DNA of 64,000 bases from Actinomycetospora chiangmaiensis DSM 45062 (GTDB taxonomy: Bacteria > Actinomycetota > Actinomycetes > Mycobacteriales > Pseudonocardiaceae): positions 451,816-515,815 of the forward strand of contig NZ_KB903217.1 in NCBI RefSeq assembly GCF_000379625.1, in the 5' to 3' direction. The notes below the pieces were generated by a model, which was not told the origin of the DNA, ran no database searches, and was given only the letters and a program-made list of their open reading frames with translations. This document shows, piece by piece, positions 23,276 through 34,088 of the stretch. How positions within the stretch are numbered: the first letter of the stretch is position 1; each line of letters opens with the position of its first letter. The position numbers and the translations under genes were made by a program.

Positions 23276-23821
23276 CTAGCGGAGCGACGGCAGGTCGCCG
23301 TCGACGGTGGTGTCGACGACGAGGTGCGGCACCGGCGGCGGGACGTCCGGGCGCATGCGGGCGACGAAGGCGTCCCAGGCCGCGAGCTTGCCGGCGTCCT
23401 GGCCGCGCCCGCGCTGCTCGAGGCGCGCCCGCAACGTCGCCGGGTCGATCCGCACCCACAGCAGGCGCACCGGCTCGCCGCCCAGGTCCTCGACCCACGC
23501 CGACCACCGCGCCGGGTCCCGGATCTGCCCGGTGAACGGTGCGACGAGCACGACCGGGCAACCGTGCGCGCGGATCTCCCGGGCGGCCGCGGTGAGACCG
23601 GCGTACTCGTGGACCTTGACGTGCCCGTCGTACCAGGGCCCCTCCCGCTCCCCGTCGGGGCGACCGGCCGCGGCGAGGGTCGCGCCCACGAAGCCGCCGT
23701 AGAGCGTGTCCTTGTCGAGCAGCGCCGGATGCGGGTCGAGGCGGTCGGCCCACCGCGCGGCGACGGTGGACTTCCCCGCGCCCGGCGCACCGGCCACCAC
23801 CCACACCTCGGCCCCCGCCAC
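23276..23821 (-). CDS. P-loop kinase-like ATP-binding protein
   Basis: 181 residues. Walker A GAPGAGKS is at residues 11-18 right at the N-terminus, followed by [12 protein letters not shown] and a shikimate/gluconate-kinase-like lid ([22 protein letters not shown]). It is probably a small-molecule kinase of the AAA_33/zeta-like group; the substrate is unknown. GTG start 12 bases after the SDR stop, same strand, so the two form an operon. Confidence 0.75.
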   Translation of the reverse strand: MAGAEVWVVAGAPGAGKSTVAARWADRLDPHPALLDKDTLYGGFVGATLAAAGRPDGEREGPWYDGHVKVHEYAGLTAAAREIRAHGCPVVLVAPFTGQIRDPARWSAWVEDLGGEPVRLLWVRIDPATLRARLEQRGRGQDAGKLAAWDAFVARMRPDVPPPVPHLVVDTTVDGDLPSLR

Positions 23822-23832
23822 GGCCGGCGACG

Positions 23833-24555
23833 CTAGACGGCACACCGGCCGCCGTCGACGTCGAGCACGGCGCCCTGCACGAACGACGAGCCCGGCGCGG
23901 CCAGGAACGCCACCGCGGCGGCGATCTCCGCGGGCGTCGCGGGCCGACCGGCCGGCGCCTTCGCGGCCATCGCGTCGAGCGCCGGCCCGAACCGCTCCAT
24001 CCCCTCGGTGCGGGTCGGGCCCGGGCTGACGGCGTTGACGCGCACGCCCGCGGGCTCGAACTCGACCGCCCACGCGCGGGTCAGCTGGGCCAGGGCGGCC
24101 TTCGACGCCCCGTACAGCCCGATGCCGGGCATCCCGTGTGCGGCCGCCATCGAGAGCACGTTGACGATCGCGCCCCCGCCCCGGGCGGCCATCCGCGGGG
24201 CGAGGGCCGCGACGAGGCGGTGCGGGGCCGCGACGTTCACGGCGAAGACGGCGGCGAGGTCGTGGTCGGTGACGTCGGGGGTGAGGCCGTCGGCGGGGAA
24301 CGTCCCGGCGTCGTTCACCAGCACGTCGACGTCCGCGGCCGTCGCGGCCAGCGCCCGGCACGACGCCGGGTCGGCGAGGTCGGCGGCGACGAACTCGGCC
24401 GAGCCACCGGCGCAGCGGATCGCCGCGACCGTGTCGGCGCCGCGCGCGGCGTCCCGGCCGTGGACCAGGACGTGGTGCCCGGCCGCCCCGAGCGCGTGGG
24501 CGACGGCCCGGCCGATCCCGCTGGTGGCGCCGGTGACGAGAGCAGAAGAGGTCAT
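23833..24555 (-). CDS. Short-chain dehydrogenase/reductase
   Basis: 240 residues, classical SDR length. Cofactor motif TGATSGIG near the N-terminus, NxAG-equivalent VNDAG, catalytic Ser in VLSMA and YGASK, and the C-terminal VLDVDGG. The Arg/His pattern after the glycine motif (VHGRDAARG) suggests NADP. Substrate not predictable. ATG start; divergent from the WYL regulator with a 54-base gap, which suggests the regulator controls it. Confidence 0.9.
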   Translation of the reverse strand: MTSSALVTGATSGIGRAVAHALGAAGHHVLVHGRDAARGADTVAAIRCAGGSAEFVAADLADPASCRALAATAADVDVLVNDAGTFPADGLTPDVTDHDLAAVFAVNVAAPHRLVAALAPRMAARGGGAIVNVLSMAAAHGMPGIGLYGASKAALAQLTRAWAVEFEPAGVRVNAVSPGPTRTEGMERFGPALDAMAAKAPAGRPATPAEIAAAVAFLAAPGSSFVQGAVLDVDGGRCAV

Positions 24556-25528
24556 GCGCCGGACGCTACGAACGATACCGGGCAGGACCCGCCCGGTATC
24601 GTCGCGGACGTGCCACGACCCACCGTCCGGGTCCTCGCGCTGCTGGAGGCCCTGCAGCACGGCGGGCTCCACACCGTCGGGTCGCTGGCCCGCCGGCTCG
24701 AGGTCGACGAGCGGACGGTGCGGCGCTACGTGGCCCACCTGCAGGACCTCGAGGTCCCGGTGGAGTCGGTGCGGGGCCGCCACGGCGGGTACCGGCTCGC
24801 GCCGGGCTTCCGCATGCCACCGCTCATGCTCACCGACGCCGAGGCGCTCGCGACCCTCGTCGGGCTCGTCGCCGGGCAGCGGGCCGGGGTGGTCCCGGAC
24901 GCCGCGGGTAGCGCGGCGGCGAAGGTGCGGCGGGTCCTGCCGCGTGCCCTCGTCGACCGGCTCGACGCCCTGCTCGCGACCGTCGAGTTGACCGTGCCCG
25001 CCCGCGACGGCGTGGTCCCGGAGACCGGCGTTCTGCTGACCGTGGCCCAGGCGGCCCGGGACCGTCGGCCCGTCGAGATCAGCTACGCGGGCCGGGGGGT
25101 GCGCACGCTGCACCCGTACGGCCTGGTCGCCCACGACGGTCGCTGGTACGTGACGGGTGCCGACTCGGCGAGCGGGGAGGTGCGGACGTTCCGGCTCGAC
25201 CGGGTCGGGCGCGCGACCGTGCGGCCCGGCACCTTCGAGGTCCCGGCCGACGTCGACCCCACCGACCGGCTGCTCAGCGGCCTCGCCCGGGCACCCCGAC
25301 GCCACGAGGTCAGTGTGCGGGTGCAGGCGTCCGCACCCGCCGTCGGGAAGGCGCTGCCGCCCGGGCTGGCGGTGGTGGAGGAGCTCGCGGACGCCGGGTG
25401 GGTGCGGGTCCGGCTGCAGGTCGAGAGCCTCGACTGGGTGCCCGGTGTGCTCGCCGGGCTGGACGCGCCGTTCGAGGTCGAGGCCCCGGACGAGCTGCGC
25501 GCCCGGGTCCTCGCCCTCGCCGAGCGGC

Positions 25529-26749
<1,221 letters not shown>

Positions 26750-26819
26750 GCGGGACTCCTTCGTCGCGGTGGTCGATCGACCACAACACGCCGCCGCGGC
26801 CCGTGCAAGCGCCGGCCCG

Positions 26820-26978
26820 TCAGCGGCGCAGGGAGGACCGCTTCACACCGCCGAAGATCGCGGTCGCCACGAACAGGACGATGCCGACGATCGCGAGCCA
26901 GAACAGGCCCTTCACGACGAACCCGAGAACTGCGAGCACGAGCCAGACGACCAGGACGAGCAGGAGGATTCCGACCAT
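26820..26978 (-). CDS. Small hydrophobic membrane protein (52 residues)
   Basis: MVGILLLVLVVWLVLAVLGF followed by VVKGLFWLAIVGIVLFVATA: two hydrophobic helices with a basic C-terminal tail (GGVKRSSLRR). GGAGGATT lies just upstream of the ATG on its strand. Similar very small double-helix proteins are common in actinobacteria, often stress-induced; the role is unknown. A longer upstream in-frame extension is Arg-rich and unlikely. Confidence 0.7.
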   Translation of the reverse strand: MVGILLLVLVVWLVLAVLGFVVKGLFWLAIVGIVLFVATAIFGGVKRSSLRR

Positions 26979-27099
26979 GGTTCCGCACCTTTGCAGAATG
27001 GGGAGATCCGCTTCTCCCGGGTCCCGCGAGAGTGCCCAGGCGACCGGTCCGCGACGCTCCCGATCACGGTGACCCCGACGGGTCGCGCCCCGCCGATCG

Positions 27100-27129
27100 T
27101 TGCTCGCTGTGGTCTGGGTCACTTACCGT
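27100..27129 (+). promoter_or_regulatory. Promoter of the left DinB-like gene, conserved in its paralogue
   Basis: TTGCTC (27100-27105), 18-base spacer, TACCGT (27124-27129). The intervening TCTGGGTCAC and the -10 are repeated almost exactly at 43220-43249 before the paralogue. Confidence 0.55.
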
Positions 27130-27158
27130 GGACCCCTGCGGACCGGCAGGGGGCGACC

Positions 27159-27806
27159 ATGGACGACGCGACCCGGGCACTGCTCGCGCTCTGGGACACG
27201 ACCGGGGAGACCGTCGAGGGTCTGCGCCCGGACGACTGGGCCCGGCCTCTCGCCCGCACCGAACGGGCCCGGGCCTGCGCGGCCCTCGACACCGGCGGCA
27301 CCGACGTCACCGACCTCGTCACCCACCTCTGCGGGGTCCACTACGCCGGGCCCGGGCGGCTGCAGGAGGCACTCGCCGTGGCGCACGACCGCGCCGGGCG
27401 GCAGCTCACCCACGCCGCCCCGCACGGTGACGAGCTCGCCGCGCAGTGCCTCGACATGTGCCTGCACACCCACGACCTGCTCGCCGCCCTCGGCCGCGAG
27501 CTGGACCGCGACGCGGCCGAGCCGGCCGCCGCGGCGGCGTGCCGACTCGTCGTCGGGACGGTGCCGCGGCTGCTCGCCCACTCGCCGGCCCCGCGCGCGG
27601 CGCAGCTGCGGGTGGTGGTGCGGACGGCGGCCGGCGTGGTCATCGACCGGGTCGTCCCGACGACGGGCACCGGCGCCCCCGAGACCCTCGAGGCGGACGC
27701 GGTCGCCCTGCTGCTGACGCTCTCCGCCCGACGCGATCCGGCGGAACTCCCCGGCCGGGTCGCCTGCGACGGCCCGACCGCCCGGCGGGTGCTCGCCGTG
27801 GCCTGA
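27159..27806 (+). CDS. DinB/maleylpyruvate-isomerase-like protein, left paralogue
   Basis: 215 residues. LLALWDTTGETVEGLRPDDW, GGTDVTDLVTHLCGVHYAGP and CLDMCLHTHDLLAALGREL give a helical-bundle pattern with conserved His residues, reminiscent of DinB/mycothiol-dependent maleylpyruvate isomerases, but the match is loose. A paralogue lies at 43312, clearly related along its whole length, and both share the upstream promoter block. ATG with AGGGGG upstream. Convergent with the MFS gene (8 bases). Confidence 0.7.
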   Translation: MDDATRALLALWDTTGETVEGLRPDDWARPLARTERARACAALDTGGTDVTDLVTHLCGVHYAGPGRLQEALAVAHDRAGRQLTHAAPHGDELAAQCLDMCLHTHDLLAALGRELDRDAAEPAAAAACRLVVGTVPRLLAHSPAPRAAQLRVVVRTAAGVVIDRVVPTTGTGAPETLEADAVALLLTLSARRDPAELPGRVACDGPTARRVLAVA

Positions 27807-27814
27807 GCGGCGCG

Positions 27815-28933
27815 TCAGCTCATGCGCACGCGCAGCAGGGCGACGAAGGCGATCGCCGCGAGCACGGCGACGACGACGGAGAAGATGACACCCGCCGTCA
27901 CCAACCCGATGGCGGCCGACAGGACGCCCTCGCCGATGACCGGCAGCGAGATCGCCACGTACAGCACCAGGAAGAAGCTCGAGGCGACCTCGCTGCGCCG
28001 CTCCGGCGGGCTGCCCGCGTTCACCGCGCCGAGCCCGGCGCGGAACGACATGCCCTGGCCGACGCCCGCGATCGCCGCGCCGACGAGCAGGACCCACAGC
28101 GACGCCACCGCGACGGACAGGCCCACGACGAGGATCCCGACGACGAGGCCGACGCAGCCCGTGAGCAGCGCCGGGCGCAGCGAGAGCCGCGACGAGGCGA
28201 TCTGGCCGAGCGTGGAGAAGCCGAGCAGCGTGAACACCACGAGGCCGCTGACGAAGTGGTTCTCGATCCGCAGCACCGAGGTGAGGAACGCCGGGGACAC
28301 GGCGGTGAAGAGGCCGAGGACGGCGAACCCGGCGAAGCCCGCGATGGCCGCCCCGACGAAGACGCCCCGCACCTCCGCGGGCACCCCCAGCCGCTGCGGC
28401 GCCAGCGAGACCTTCCCGCCGGAGGCCTCGATCGGTTCCGCGACGAGGTAGGCGCCGATCGCGACGAGCAGCACCAGGACGATGTGCACGGCGTAGGGCA
28501 GGAACAGCGGGAACGGGGCGAACTCGGCGAGCGCGCCGGCGAGGACCGGACCGAGTCCGAGCCCGAGCATGTTCACGCACGCCGCCACGAGGCTGTAGCG
28601 CCCCTGGCGGCCCTCGGGGGCGAGGTCGACGAGGGTGGCGGTGGCCGTGGCGGTGAAGATGCCGGCCGAGAGGCCGGAGAGGACACGGCCGACGAACAGC
28701 GCGGTGAGGCTGTCCGGGATGAGGAAGACGGCGCTCGACACGGCCGCGAGCGCGAGACCGGGCAGCAGTACCGCCCGCCGACCCAGCTGGTCGGACAACC
28801 GCCCGAAGAAGATCAGCGCCGCCGCGACCCCGACCGCGTAGGCGGCGAAGATCAGCGTGACCACGATCTGGCCGAAGCCGATCTCGCGCTCGTAGAGCGG
28901 GTAGAGCGGGGTCGGCAGCGTGGCGCCGAGCAT
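27815..28933 (-). CDS. MFS transporter
   Basis: Major facilitator superfamily permease with YVVG-type helices and the conserved loop FGRLSDQLGRRAVLLPG between helices 2 and 3; PEGRQGRYSLVAACVNMLGLGLGP follows. From the first ATG (28933) it has 372 residues but lacks part of helix 1. In-frame codons back to about 29032 encode a plausible helix 1 (GPAAAVVVALAFLVTMLGAT) with GGAGG at 29036-29040, but no ATG, GTG or TTG, only ATC codons and a CTG. The true start is therefore probably upstream and non-canonical. Substrate unknown. Its right-hand copy survives only as a remnant at 43994. Confidence 0.82.
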   Translation of the reverse strand: MLGATLPTPLYPLYEREIGFGQIVVTLIFAAYAVGVAAALIFFGRLSDQLGRRAVLLPGLALAAVSSAVFLIPDSLTALFVGRVLSGLSAGIFTATATATLVDLAPEGRQGRYSLVAACVNMLGLGLGPVLAGALAEFAPFPLFLPYAVHIVLVLLVAIGAYLVAEPIEASGGKVSLAPQRLGVPAEVRGVFVGAAIAGFAGFAVLGLFTAVSPAFLTSVLRIENHFVSGLVVFTLLGFSTLGQIASSRLSLRPALLTGCVGLVVGILVVGLSVAVASLWVLLVGAAIAGVGQGMSFRAGLGAVNAGSPPERRSEVASSFFLVLYVAISLPVIGEGVLSAAIGLVTAGVIFSVVVAVLAAIAFVALLRVRMS

Positions 28934-29308
28934 CGTGACGAGGAAGGCGAGGGCGACGACGACGGCGGCGGCCGGGCCCCGCAGGCCCCGCCGGCCCTGT
29001 CTCGTGCCGGACTCGGACGTCGTGCTGATGATGGACCTCCGTCGGGGTCGGTCGACGGAGAGTTGTTCCCGCTACCGATCGGGCCTACGCGCCGGCCGCG
29101 GTCTCCTGCTCGCGCACGGTGTCGACGATGGACAGCAGCACGGCCGTGCTCGCGCCCGCGTCGGGTCCCGGCGGCCGCCGGCTCGTCGTGACCCGGTGCC
29201 ACCTACGTGTCGACGCCACTTACCACCCCCTGACCTCGGTGCCAGCCTCTGAACCTCCGCTGGTACCACCACTCGACGGTCCGGCCGTTGATCCTGCTGG
29301 GGGAACTC
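28934..29308. other. Intergenic region between MFS gene and hydrogenase operon
   Basis: Holds, from left, the probable uncanonical 5' part of the MFS gene (to about 29032), the remnant of the small VREQETAA gene (29085-29146), and about 160 bases of hydrogenase upstream region. No clear sigma-70 promoter was found for hhyS. Confidence 0.5.
29085..29146 (-). pseudogene. Remnant of the small gene encoding the VREQETAA tail (left copy)
   Basis: Leftward frame encoding ASTAVLLSIVDTVREQETAA then GA and TAG. 49 of 50 bases (29094-29143) are identical to 44075-44124, where the complete small gene ends the same way. Upstream of 29144 the similarity stops and no start codon with ribosome site fits, so this is a truncated copy. 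Confidence 0.6.
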
Positions 29309-30361
29309 GTGACCACTGCTGCTCCCGAGGACACGACCGTCCACATCCTCTGGATGAACGCCGGCCTGTCCTGCGACGGTGACTCGGTCGCCCTCACGGC
29401 GGCCACCCAGCCCTCCATCGAGGAAATCGCGCTCGGTGCCCTCCCCGGGCTGCCGACGGTCGCGGTGCACTGGCCCCTCATCGACTTCGAGTCCGGCCCC
29501 GACAAGGGCGCGGACACCTTCATCGAGTGGTTCTTCAAGGCCGAGCGCGGCGAGCTCGACGGCCCCTTCGTGCTCGTCGTCGAGGGCTCGGTGCCGAACG
29601 AGGCCATCAAGAAGGAGGGCTACTGGTCCGGGTTCGGCAACGATCCGGCCACCGGCCAGCCCCGGACCACCAGCGAGTGGATCGACCGCCTCGCGCCCAA
29701 GGCGGCCATCGTGCTCGCCGTCGGGACCTGCGCGACCTACGGCGGCATCCACGCCATGGCGGGCAACCCCACCGGCGCGATGGGCGTCGCGGACTACCTC
29801 GGCTGGGACTGGCGCTCGACGCTCGGCATCCCGATCGTCAACGTCCCGGGCTGCCCGGTGCACCCGGACAACCTCTCCGAGACGATCCTCTACCTGCTCT
29901 ACCAGGCCGTCGGCGCCGCGCCGATGATCCCGCTCGACGAGGGCCTGCGGCCCACCTGGCTCTTCGGCGCGACCGTCCACGAGGGCTGCGACCGCGGCGG
30001 CTACTACGAGCAGGGTCAGTTCGCGACGGAGTACGGCCGACCCGAGTGCATCGTCAAGCTCGGCTGCTGGGGCCCGGTCGTGAAGTGCAACGTGCCCAAG
30101 CGCGGCTGGATCAACGGCATCGGCGGCTGCCCGAACGTCGGCGGGATCTGCATCGGCTGCACCATGCCCGGCTTCCCCGACAAGTTCATGCCGTTCATGG
30201 ACCCGCCGCCCGGCAGCCGGATCTCCGGGGCCGCGAGCGGCGCCTACGGCGGGGTCATCCGCACGCTGCGCAACATCACGAAGAAGACCGTCGACGCCGA
30301 ACCGCGGTGGCGCCACCGGGGCACGACGCTCGACACCGGCCACCACCCCGTCGCGTTCTGA
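29309..30361 (+). CDS. hhyS: [NiFe] hydrogenase small subunit, group 1h type
   Basis: 350 residues. It carries the iron-sulfur clusters passing electrons from the NiFe site. Cys ligands are visible in LSCDGDS, GTCATYGG, NVPGCPVHPDN, HEGCDRGGYY, KLGCWGPVVKCN and CPNVGGICIGCTMPGFPD. There is no twin-arginine signal peptide, as expected for the cytoplasm-facing actinobacterial high-affinity group (1h, formerly group 5). GTG start with GGGGGAA upstream; the in-frame ATG-like start seven codons earlier is less likely. First gene of a long rightward operon. Confidence 0.93.
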   Translation: MTTAAPEDTTVHILWMNAGLSCDGDSVALTAATQPSIEEIALGALPGLPTVAVHWPLIDFESGPDKGADTFIEWFFKAERGELDGPFVLVVEGSVPNEAIKKEGYWSGFGNDPATGQPRTTSEWIDRLAPKAAIVLAVGTCATYGGIHAMAGNPTGAMGVADYLGWDWRSTLGIPIVNVPGCPVHPDNLSETILYLLYQAVGAAPMIPLDEGLRPTWLFGATVHEGCDRGGYYEQGQFATEYGRPECIVKLGCWGPVVKCNVPKRGWINGIGGCPNVGGICIGCTMPGFPDKFMPFMDPPPGSRISGAASGAYGGVIRTLRNITKKTVDAEPRWRHRGTTLDTGHHPVAF

Positions 30362-30374
30362 GAGGTCGAGCCCG

Positions 30375-32177
30375 ATGACCGCCACCGCACCGAAGCACTC
30401 GACGGACCTGAGGACCGACCTCGTCGAGATGGCCTGGGACCCGATCACCCGCATCGTCGGGAGCCTCGGGATCTACACGAAGATCGACTTCGGGGCGAAG
30501 CGCGTGGCCGAATGCCACTCGACGTCGTCGATCTTCCGTGGCTACTCCATCTTCATGAAGGGCAAGGACCCGCGGGACGCGCACTTCATCACCAGCAGGA
30601 TCTGCGGCATCTGCGGGGACAACCACGCGACCTGCTCGGTCTACAACCAGAACATGGCCTACGGGGTCCGACCGCCGCACCTGGGTGAGTGGATCATCAA
30701 TCTCGGCGAGGCCGCCGAGTACATGTTCGACCACAACCTCTACCAGGAGAACCTGGTCGGGGTGGACTTCTGCGAGAAGATGATCTCGGAGACGAACCCC
30801 GGGGTGCTGGAGCTCGCGAACCACACCGAGGCGCGGCACGCGGCCGAGCACGGCCACCGCACCGTCGGCGACATCATGCGGGCGCTCAACCCGTTCACCG
30901 GCGAGTTCTACCGCGAGGCCCTGCAGGTCTCCCGCTACACGCGCGAGATGTTCTGCCTGATGGAGGGCCGCCACGTCCACCCCTCGACGCTCTACCCGGG
31001 CGGCGTCGGCACCACGGCCACCATCCAGCTCTTCACCGACTACCTCTCCCGGCTGATGCGCTACGTGGAGTTCATGAAGCGGGTCGTGCCGATGCACGAC
31101 GACCTCTTCGACTTCATGTACGAGGCGCTGCCCGGCTACGAGGAGGTCGGCCGCCGGCGCGTGCTGCTCGGCTGCTGGGGCTCGCTCAACGACCCGGAGC
31201 ACTGCGACTTCGACTACCGCACGATGACGAACTGGGGACGGAAGATGTTCGTCACCCCCGGCGTCGTCGTCGACGGGAAGCTCGTCACCACCGACCTCGT
31301 CGAGATCAACCTCGGCATCCGCATCCTGCTCGGCAGCTCCTTCTACCGGGGCTGGGAGGACCAGGAGCGCTTCGTCCAGCGCGACCCGCTCGGCAACCCG
31401 GTGTCGGCGGACCACCCCTGGAACCAGCACACGATCCCGGCGCCGCAGAAGCGCGACTTCGACGACAAGTACTCCTGGACGATGTCGCCGCGCTGGTTCG
31501 ACGGGACCGAACACCTGCCGCTGGACACCGGCGGCGGTCCCATCGCGCGCCTCTGGGCGACGGCGCTCGCCGGCCTCGTCGACACCGGGAACGTCCGGTC
31601 CACCGGCCACAGCGTCGAGATCCACCTGCCGCGGACGGCCCTCAGGCCGGAGCGGAGTTTCACGTGGACCCCGCCGGTCGACAGGAGCGGGGCGCCGCTG
31701 TCCAACGCGATCGAGCGCGACCGCGCCCGCACCTACTTCCAGGCCTACGCGGCGGCGATCGCGCTGCACTTCGTCGAGAAGGCGATGGCCGAGGTGCGCG
31801 GCGGCAACACCAGGACCTGGGAGAGCTTCGTCGTCCCCGACGAGTCCGTGAGCTGCGGGTTCACCGAGGCCGTGCGCGGGGTGCTCTCCCACCACATGGT
31901 GGTGCGTGGCGGGAGGATCGCGAACTACCACCCGTACCCGCCGACACCGTGGAACGGCAGCGTCCGCGACCGGTACGGCACGCCCGGTCCCTACGAGGAC
32001 GCGGTGCAGAACACCCCGATCTTCGAGGAGAACACCCCGGAGAACTTCAAGGGCATCGACATCATGCGGGCCGTCCGCAGCTTCGACCCGTGCCTGCCCT
32101 GCGGCGTACACATGTACCTGGGGAACGGCAGGGCGCTGCACCGGGAGACCTCGCCGACGCAGCTGAACCTCCCGTGA
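30375..32177 (+). CDS. hhyL: [NiFe] hydrogenase large subunit, group 1h type
   Basis: 600 residues. The NiFe(CN)2CO centre is bound by RICGICGDNH (Cys77, Cys80) and FDPCLPCGVHMY (Cys573, Cys576). A 21-residue tail follows His579, to be cut off by the maturation protease encoded in this operon. RIVGSLGIYTKIDF is the usual N-terminal strand. It oxidises H2, in this group even at atmospheric concentration. Starts 13 bases after hhyS; the stop overlaps the next ATG (TGATG). Confidence 0.95.
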   Translation: MTATAPKHSTDLRTDLVEMAWDPITRIVGSLGIYTKIDFGAKRVAECHSTSSIFRGYSIFMKGKDPRDAHFITSRICGICGDNHATCSVYNQNMAYGVRPPHLGEWIINLGEAAEYMFDHNLYQENLVGVDFCEKMISETNPGVLELANHTEARHAAEHGHRTVGDIMRALNPFTGEFYREALQVSRYTREMFCLMEGRHVHPSTLYPGGVGTTATIQLFTDYLSRLMRYVEFMKRVVPMHDDLFDFMYEALPGYEEVGRRRVLLGCWGSLNDPEHCDFDYRTMTNWGRKMFVTPGVVVDGKLVTTDLVEINLGIRILLGSSFYRGWEDQERFVQRDPLGNPVSADHPWNQHTIPAPQKRDFDDKYSWTMSPRWFDGTEHLPLDTGGGPIARLWATALAGLVDTGNVRSTGHSVEIHLPRTALRPERSFTWTPPVDRSGAPLSNAIERDRARTYFQAYAAAIALHFVEKAMAEVRGGNTRTWESFVVPDESVSCGFTEAVRGVLSHHMVVRGGRIANYHPYPPTPWNGSVRDRYGTPGPYEDAVQNTPIFEENTPENFKGIDIMRAVRSFDPCLPCGVHMYLGNGRALHRETSPTQLNLP

Positions 32178-32725
32178 TGGCGGGCCACGGAACCCCCGGG
32201 GCCCCCGACGCCGCCCAGCTCGCGCGGGCCATCGAGGAGATCCTCGGCGAGCTCGCCGCCGCCGGGGAGGAACCTGCTCGGGCGGGGGAGGAGCTCATCC
32301 GCGTCCTGCTCGCCTTCTACGGCGCCGGGCTGGAGCAGCTGGTCTCGGTGGTGCGGGTCGCGGGCGGCGAGGACCTGCTGTACCGGCTCGGTGCCGACCC
32401 CTTGGTGGCGGCGCTGCTCGCGCTGCACGACCTGCACCCCGTCGACCTCCCGACGCGGGTCGGGCACGCCCTGGACACCGCACGCAGACGGCTCGGGAGC
32501 CACGGATCCGGGGTCGCGCTGGACCACCTCGAGCTGGACACCGGGACGGCGCACGTACGCCTCGGGAGCGGCTGCGGGGGCGGGGAGACGGTGCGCGACG
32601 TCGTCCGGCGGGCGCTGGGCGAGCTCGCGCCGGAGGTCGGCGACGTCGTGTTCCTCACCGAGCCCGCGAGCCCGGCCCTGGTCCAGATCGGGATGCGGCC
32701 GCCCGAGCTCGCGGCGGGGTCGTGA
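32177..32725 (+). CDS. NifU-like domain protein of the hydrogenase operon
   Basis: 182 residues. The C-terminal half has a NifU-like scaffold pattern (LDTGTAHVRLGSGCGGGETVRDVVRRAL); the usual CxxC is replaced by a single Cys followed by glycines. The N-terminal half is helical (LARAIEEILGELAAAGEE). Proteins like this are regularly found after group 1h large subunits and may help with iron-sulfur assembly or electron transfer. Coupled to hhyL by TGATG and to the next gene by GTGA. Confidence 0.75.
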   Translation: MAGHGTPGAPDAAQLARAIEEILGELAAAGEEPARAGEELIRVLLAFYGAGLEQLVSVVRVAGGEDLLYRLGADPLVAALLALHDLHPVDLPTRVGHALDTARRRLGSHGSGVALDHLELDTGTAHVRLGSGCGGGETVRDVVRRALGELAPEVGDVVFLTEPASPALVQIGMRPPELAAGS

Positions 32726-33423
32726 GCGCGGGGGGCGTCGCCGGGCTCCGGCGGTTCCTGGTCGCCCGCCCGGCGCCGGTCGTGGTGGAGCGGTGCGACC
32801 TGTGCGCGGCGGAGCTCCCCGGGGAGCACGGCCACCTGGTCCGCCCCGGCGAGCGCGCCCTGCGCTGCGCGTGCCGGCCGTGCAGCCTGCTCTTCGACGC
32901 CGAGCGCGTGGGGACCGACGGGGCCTTCGTCACCGGCTACCGGACCGTGCCCGACCGCTACCGCCGCGACCCCGCCTTCACGCTGACCGACGCCGCCTGG
33001 GACGCCCTGCAGATTCCGGTCTCGACGGCGTTCTTCCTGCTCGACTCCACCCGCGACGGCGTCCTCGCCTGCTACCCGAGCCCGGCGGGCGCCACCGAGA
33101 GCGAGCTGGGAATGGACTCGTTCGACGACGGCGTCGGCGCGACCCGGCTCGCCACCCTGCTCCGCCCCGACGTCGAGGCCCTGCTCGTGCGGCGCCCACG
33201 CGACGGCGGGACGGGCATCGATGGTCCAGCTGCGCTCCGCTGCGTGTCCGAATGCTTCCTCGTCCCGATCGACGCCTGCTACCGCCTCGTCGGGCTCGTG
33301 CGCACCACGTGGAAGGGGTTCGACGGCGGGGCGGCGGCGTGGGCGGCGATCGACGGGTTCTTCGCCGACGTCCGGGCGCGGGCGCGCGACCTGCGCCCCG
33401 ACGAGGGGGTGCCGACCCGATGA
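32722..33423 (+). CDS. DUF5947-type hydrogenase-operon protein
   Basis: 233 residues. RCDLCAAEL and CACRPCSLLFD supply four to five cysteines that could bind zinc or a cluster; the rest (ALQIPVSTAFFLLDST, VECFLVPIDACYRLVGLVRTTWKGFDGG) is characteristic of a family known from actinobacterial group 1h loci. Biochemical role unknown. GTG start overlaps the preceding stop (GTGA), and its stop overlaps the next ATG (ATGA). Confidence 0.75.
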   Translation: MSAGGVAGLRRFLVARPAPVVVERCDLCAAELPGEHGHLVRPGERALRCACRPCSLLFDAERVGTDGAFVTGYRTVPDRYRRDPAFTLTDAAWDALQIPVSTAFFLLDSTRDGVLACYPSPAGATESELGMDSFDDGVGATRLATLLRPDVEALLVRRPRDGGTGIDGPAALRCVSECFLVPIDACYRLVGLVRTTWKGFDGGAAAWAAIDGFFADVRARARDLRPDEGVPTR

Positions 33424-34088
33424 CGCTGCCGTTCCCGCGCTCGGCGCCGGGACCCGCGCTGCACTTCGCGGTGGAGTCCGCCGACCACGACCCGCACGCG
33501 ATGGGCCCGACGCTGCGGCTGCACGTCCGCATCGGCGACGCGACCGGGACGACGGTGCACGCGATCGCGCTGCGCACCCAGATCCGGATCGAACCCCGGC
33601 GCCGGCGCTACGACGAGGCCGAGCAGCACCGGCTCGTGGAGCTCTTCGGAGAGCCCGGCGACTGGTCCCGCTCCTGCCGGCCGATGCAGCTCGCGACCGT
33701 CGCCACCATGATCGGGACGTTCGCCGGAGCCACCACCGCCGTGGTCGAGGTGCCGCTGACCGCCGACGTCGAGGTCGCCTCGACCCGCTACTTCCGCGGC
33801 CTCGACGACGGCGAGGTCCCGCTGCTGCTGCTCTTCAGCGGGACGGTGTTCTACCGCTCCGCGCGGGAGGTCCAGGTCGGCCTCGTCCCCTGGCACGAGG
33901 AGGCCACGTTCCGGCTCCCGGTCGCGCTGTGGCGGGAGGCCATGGCCGCCCACCACGCCGGCACCGGGTGGGTCGCGCTGCCCGAGCACACGCTGGCGCG
34001 GCTCACCGCGTGGCGCGCCGAGCAGGCGCTGCCGAGCTGGGAGCAGACGATCGACGAGCTGCTGCGGCGCGCCGGGGGCACGTCGTGA
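33420..34088 (+). CDS. DUF6084-type hydrogenase-operon protein
   Basis: 222 residues. LHFAVESADHDPHAMGPTLRL, IALRTQIRIEPRRRRYDEAEQ and GEPGDWSRSCRPMQLATV are conserved-looking blocks of a beta-rich protein found with DUF5947 in group 1h clusters. No catalytic motif. It probably acts in assembly or as a structural partner of the hydrogenase. Overlapping start and stop codons on both sides show tight coupling. Confidence 0.72.
   Translation: MTLPFPRSAPGPALHFAVESADHDPHAMGPTLRLHVRIGDATGTTVHAIALRTQIRIEPRRRRYDEAEQHRLVELFGEPGDWSRSCRPMQLATVATMIGTFAGATTAVVEVPLTADVEVASTRYFRGLDDGEVPLLLLFSGTVFYRSAREVQVGLVPWHEEATFRLPVALWREAMAAHHAGTGWVALPEHTLARLTAWRAEQALPSWEQTIDELLRRAGGTS

Noticed and set aside
30276-32141. 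Leftward 620-codon frame across the hydrogenase large subunit
   Set aside because: Antisense shadow of hhyL, whose metal motifs are intact.
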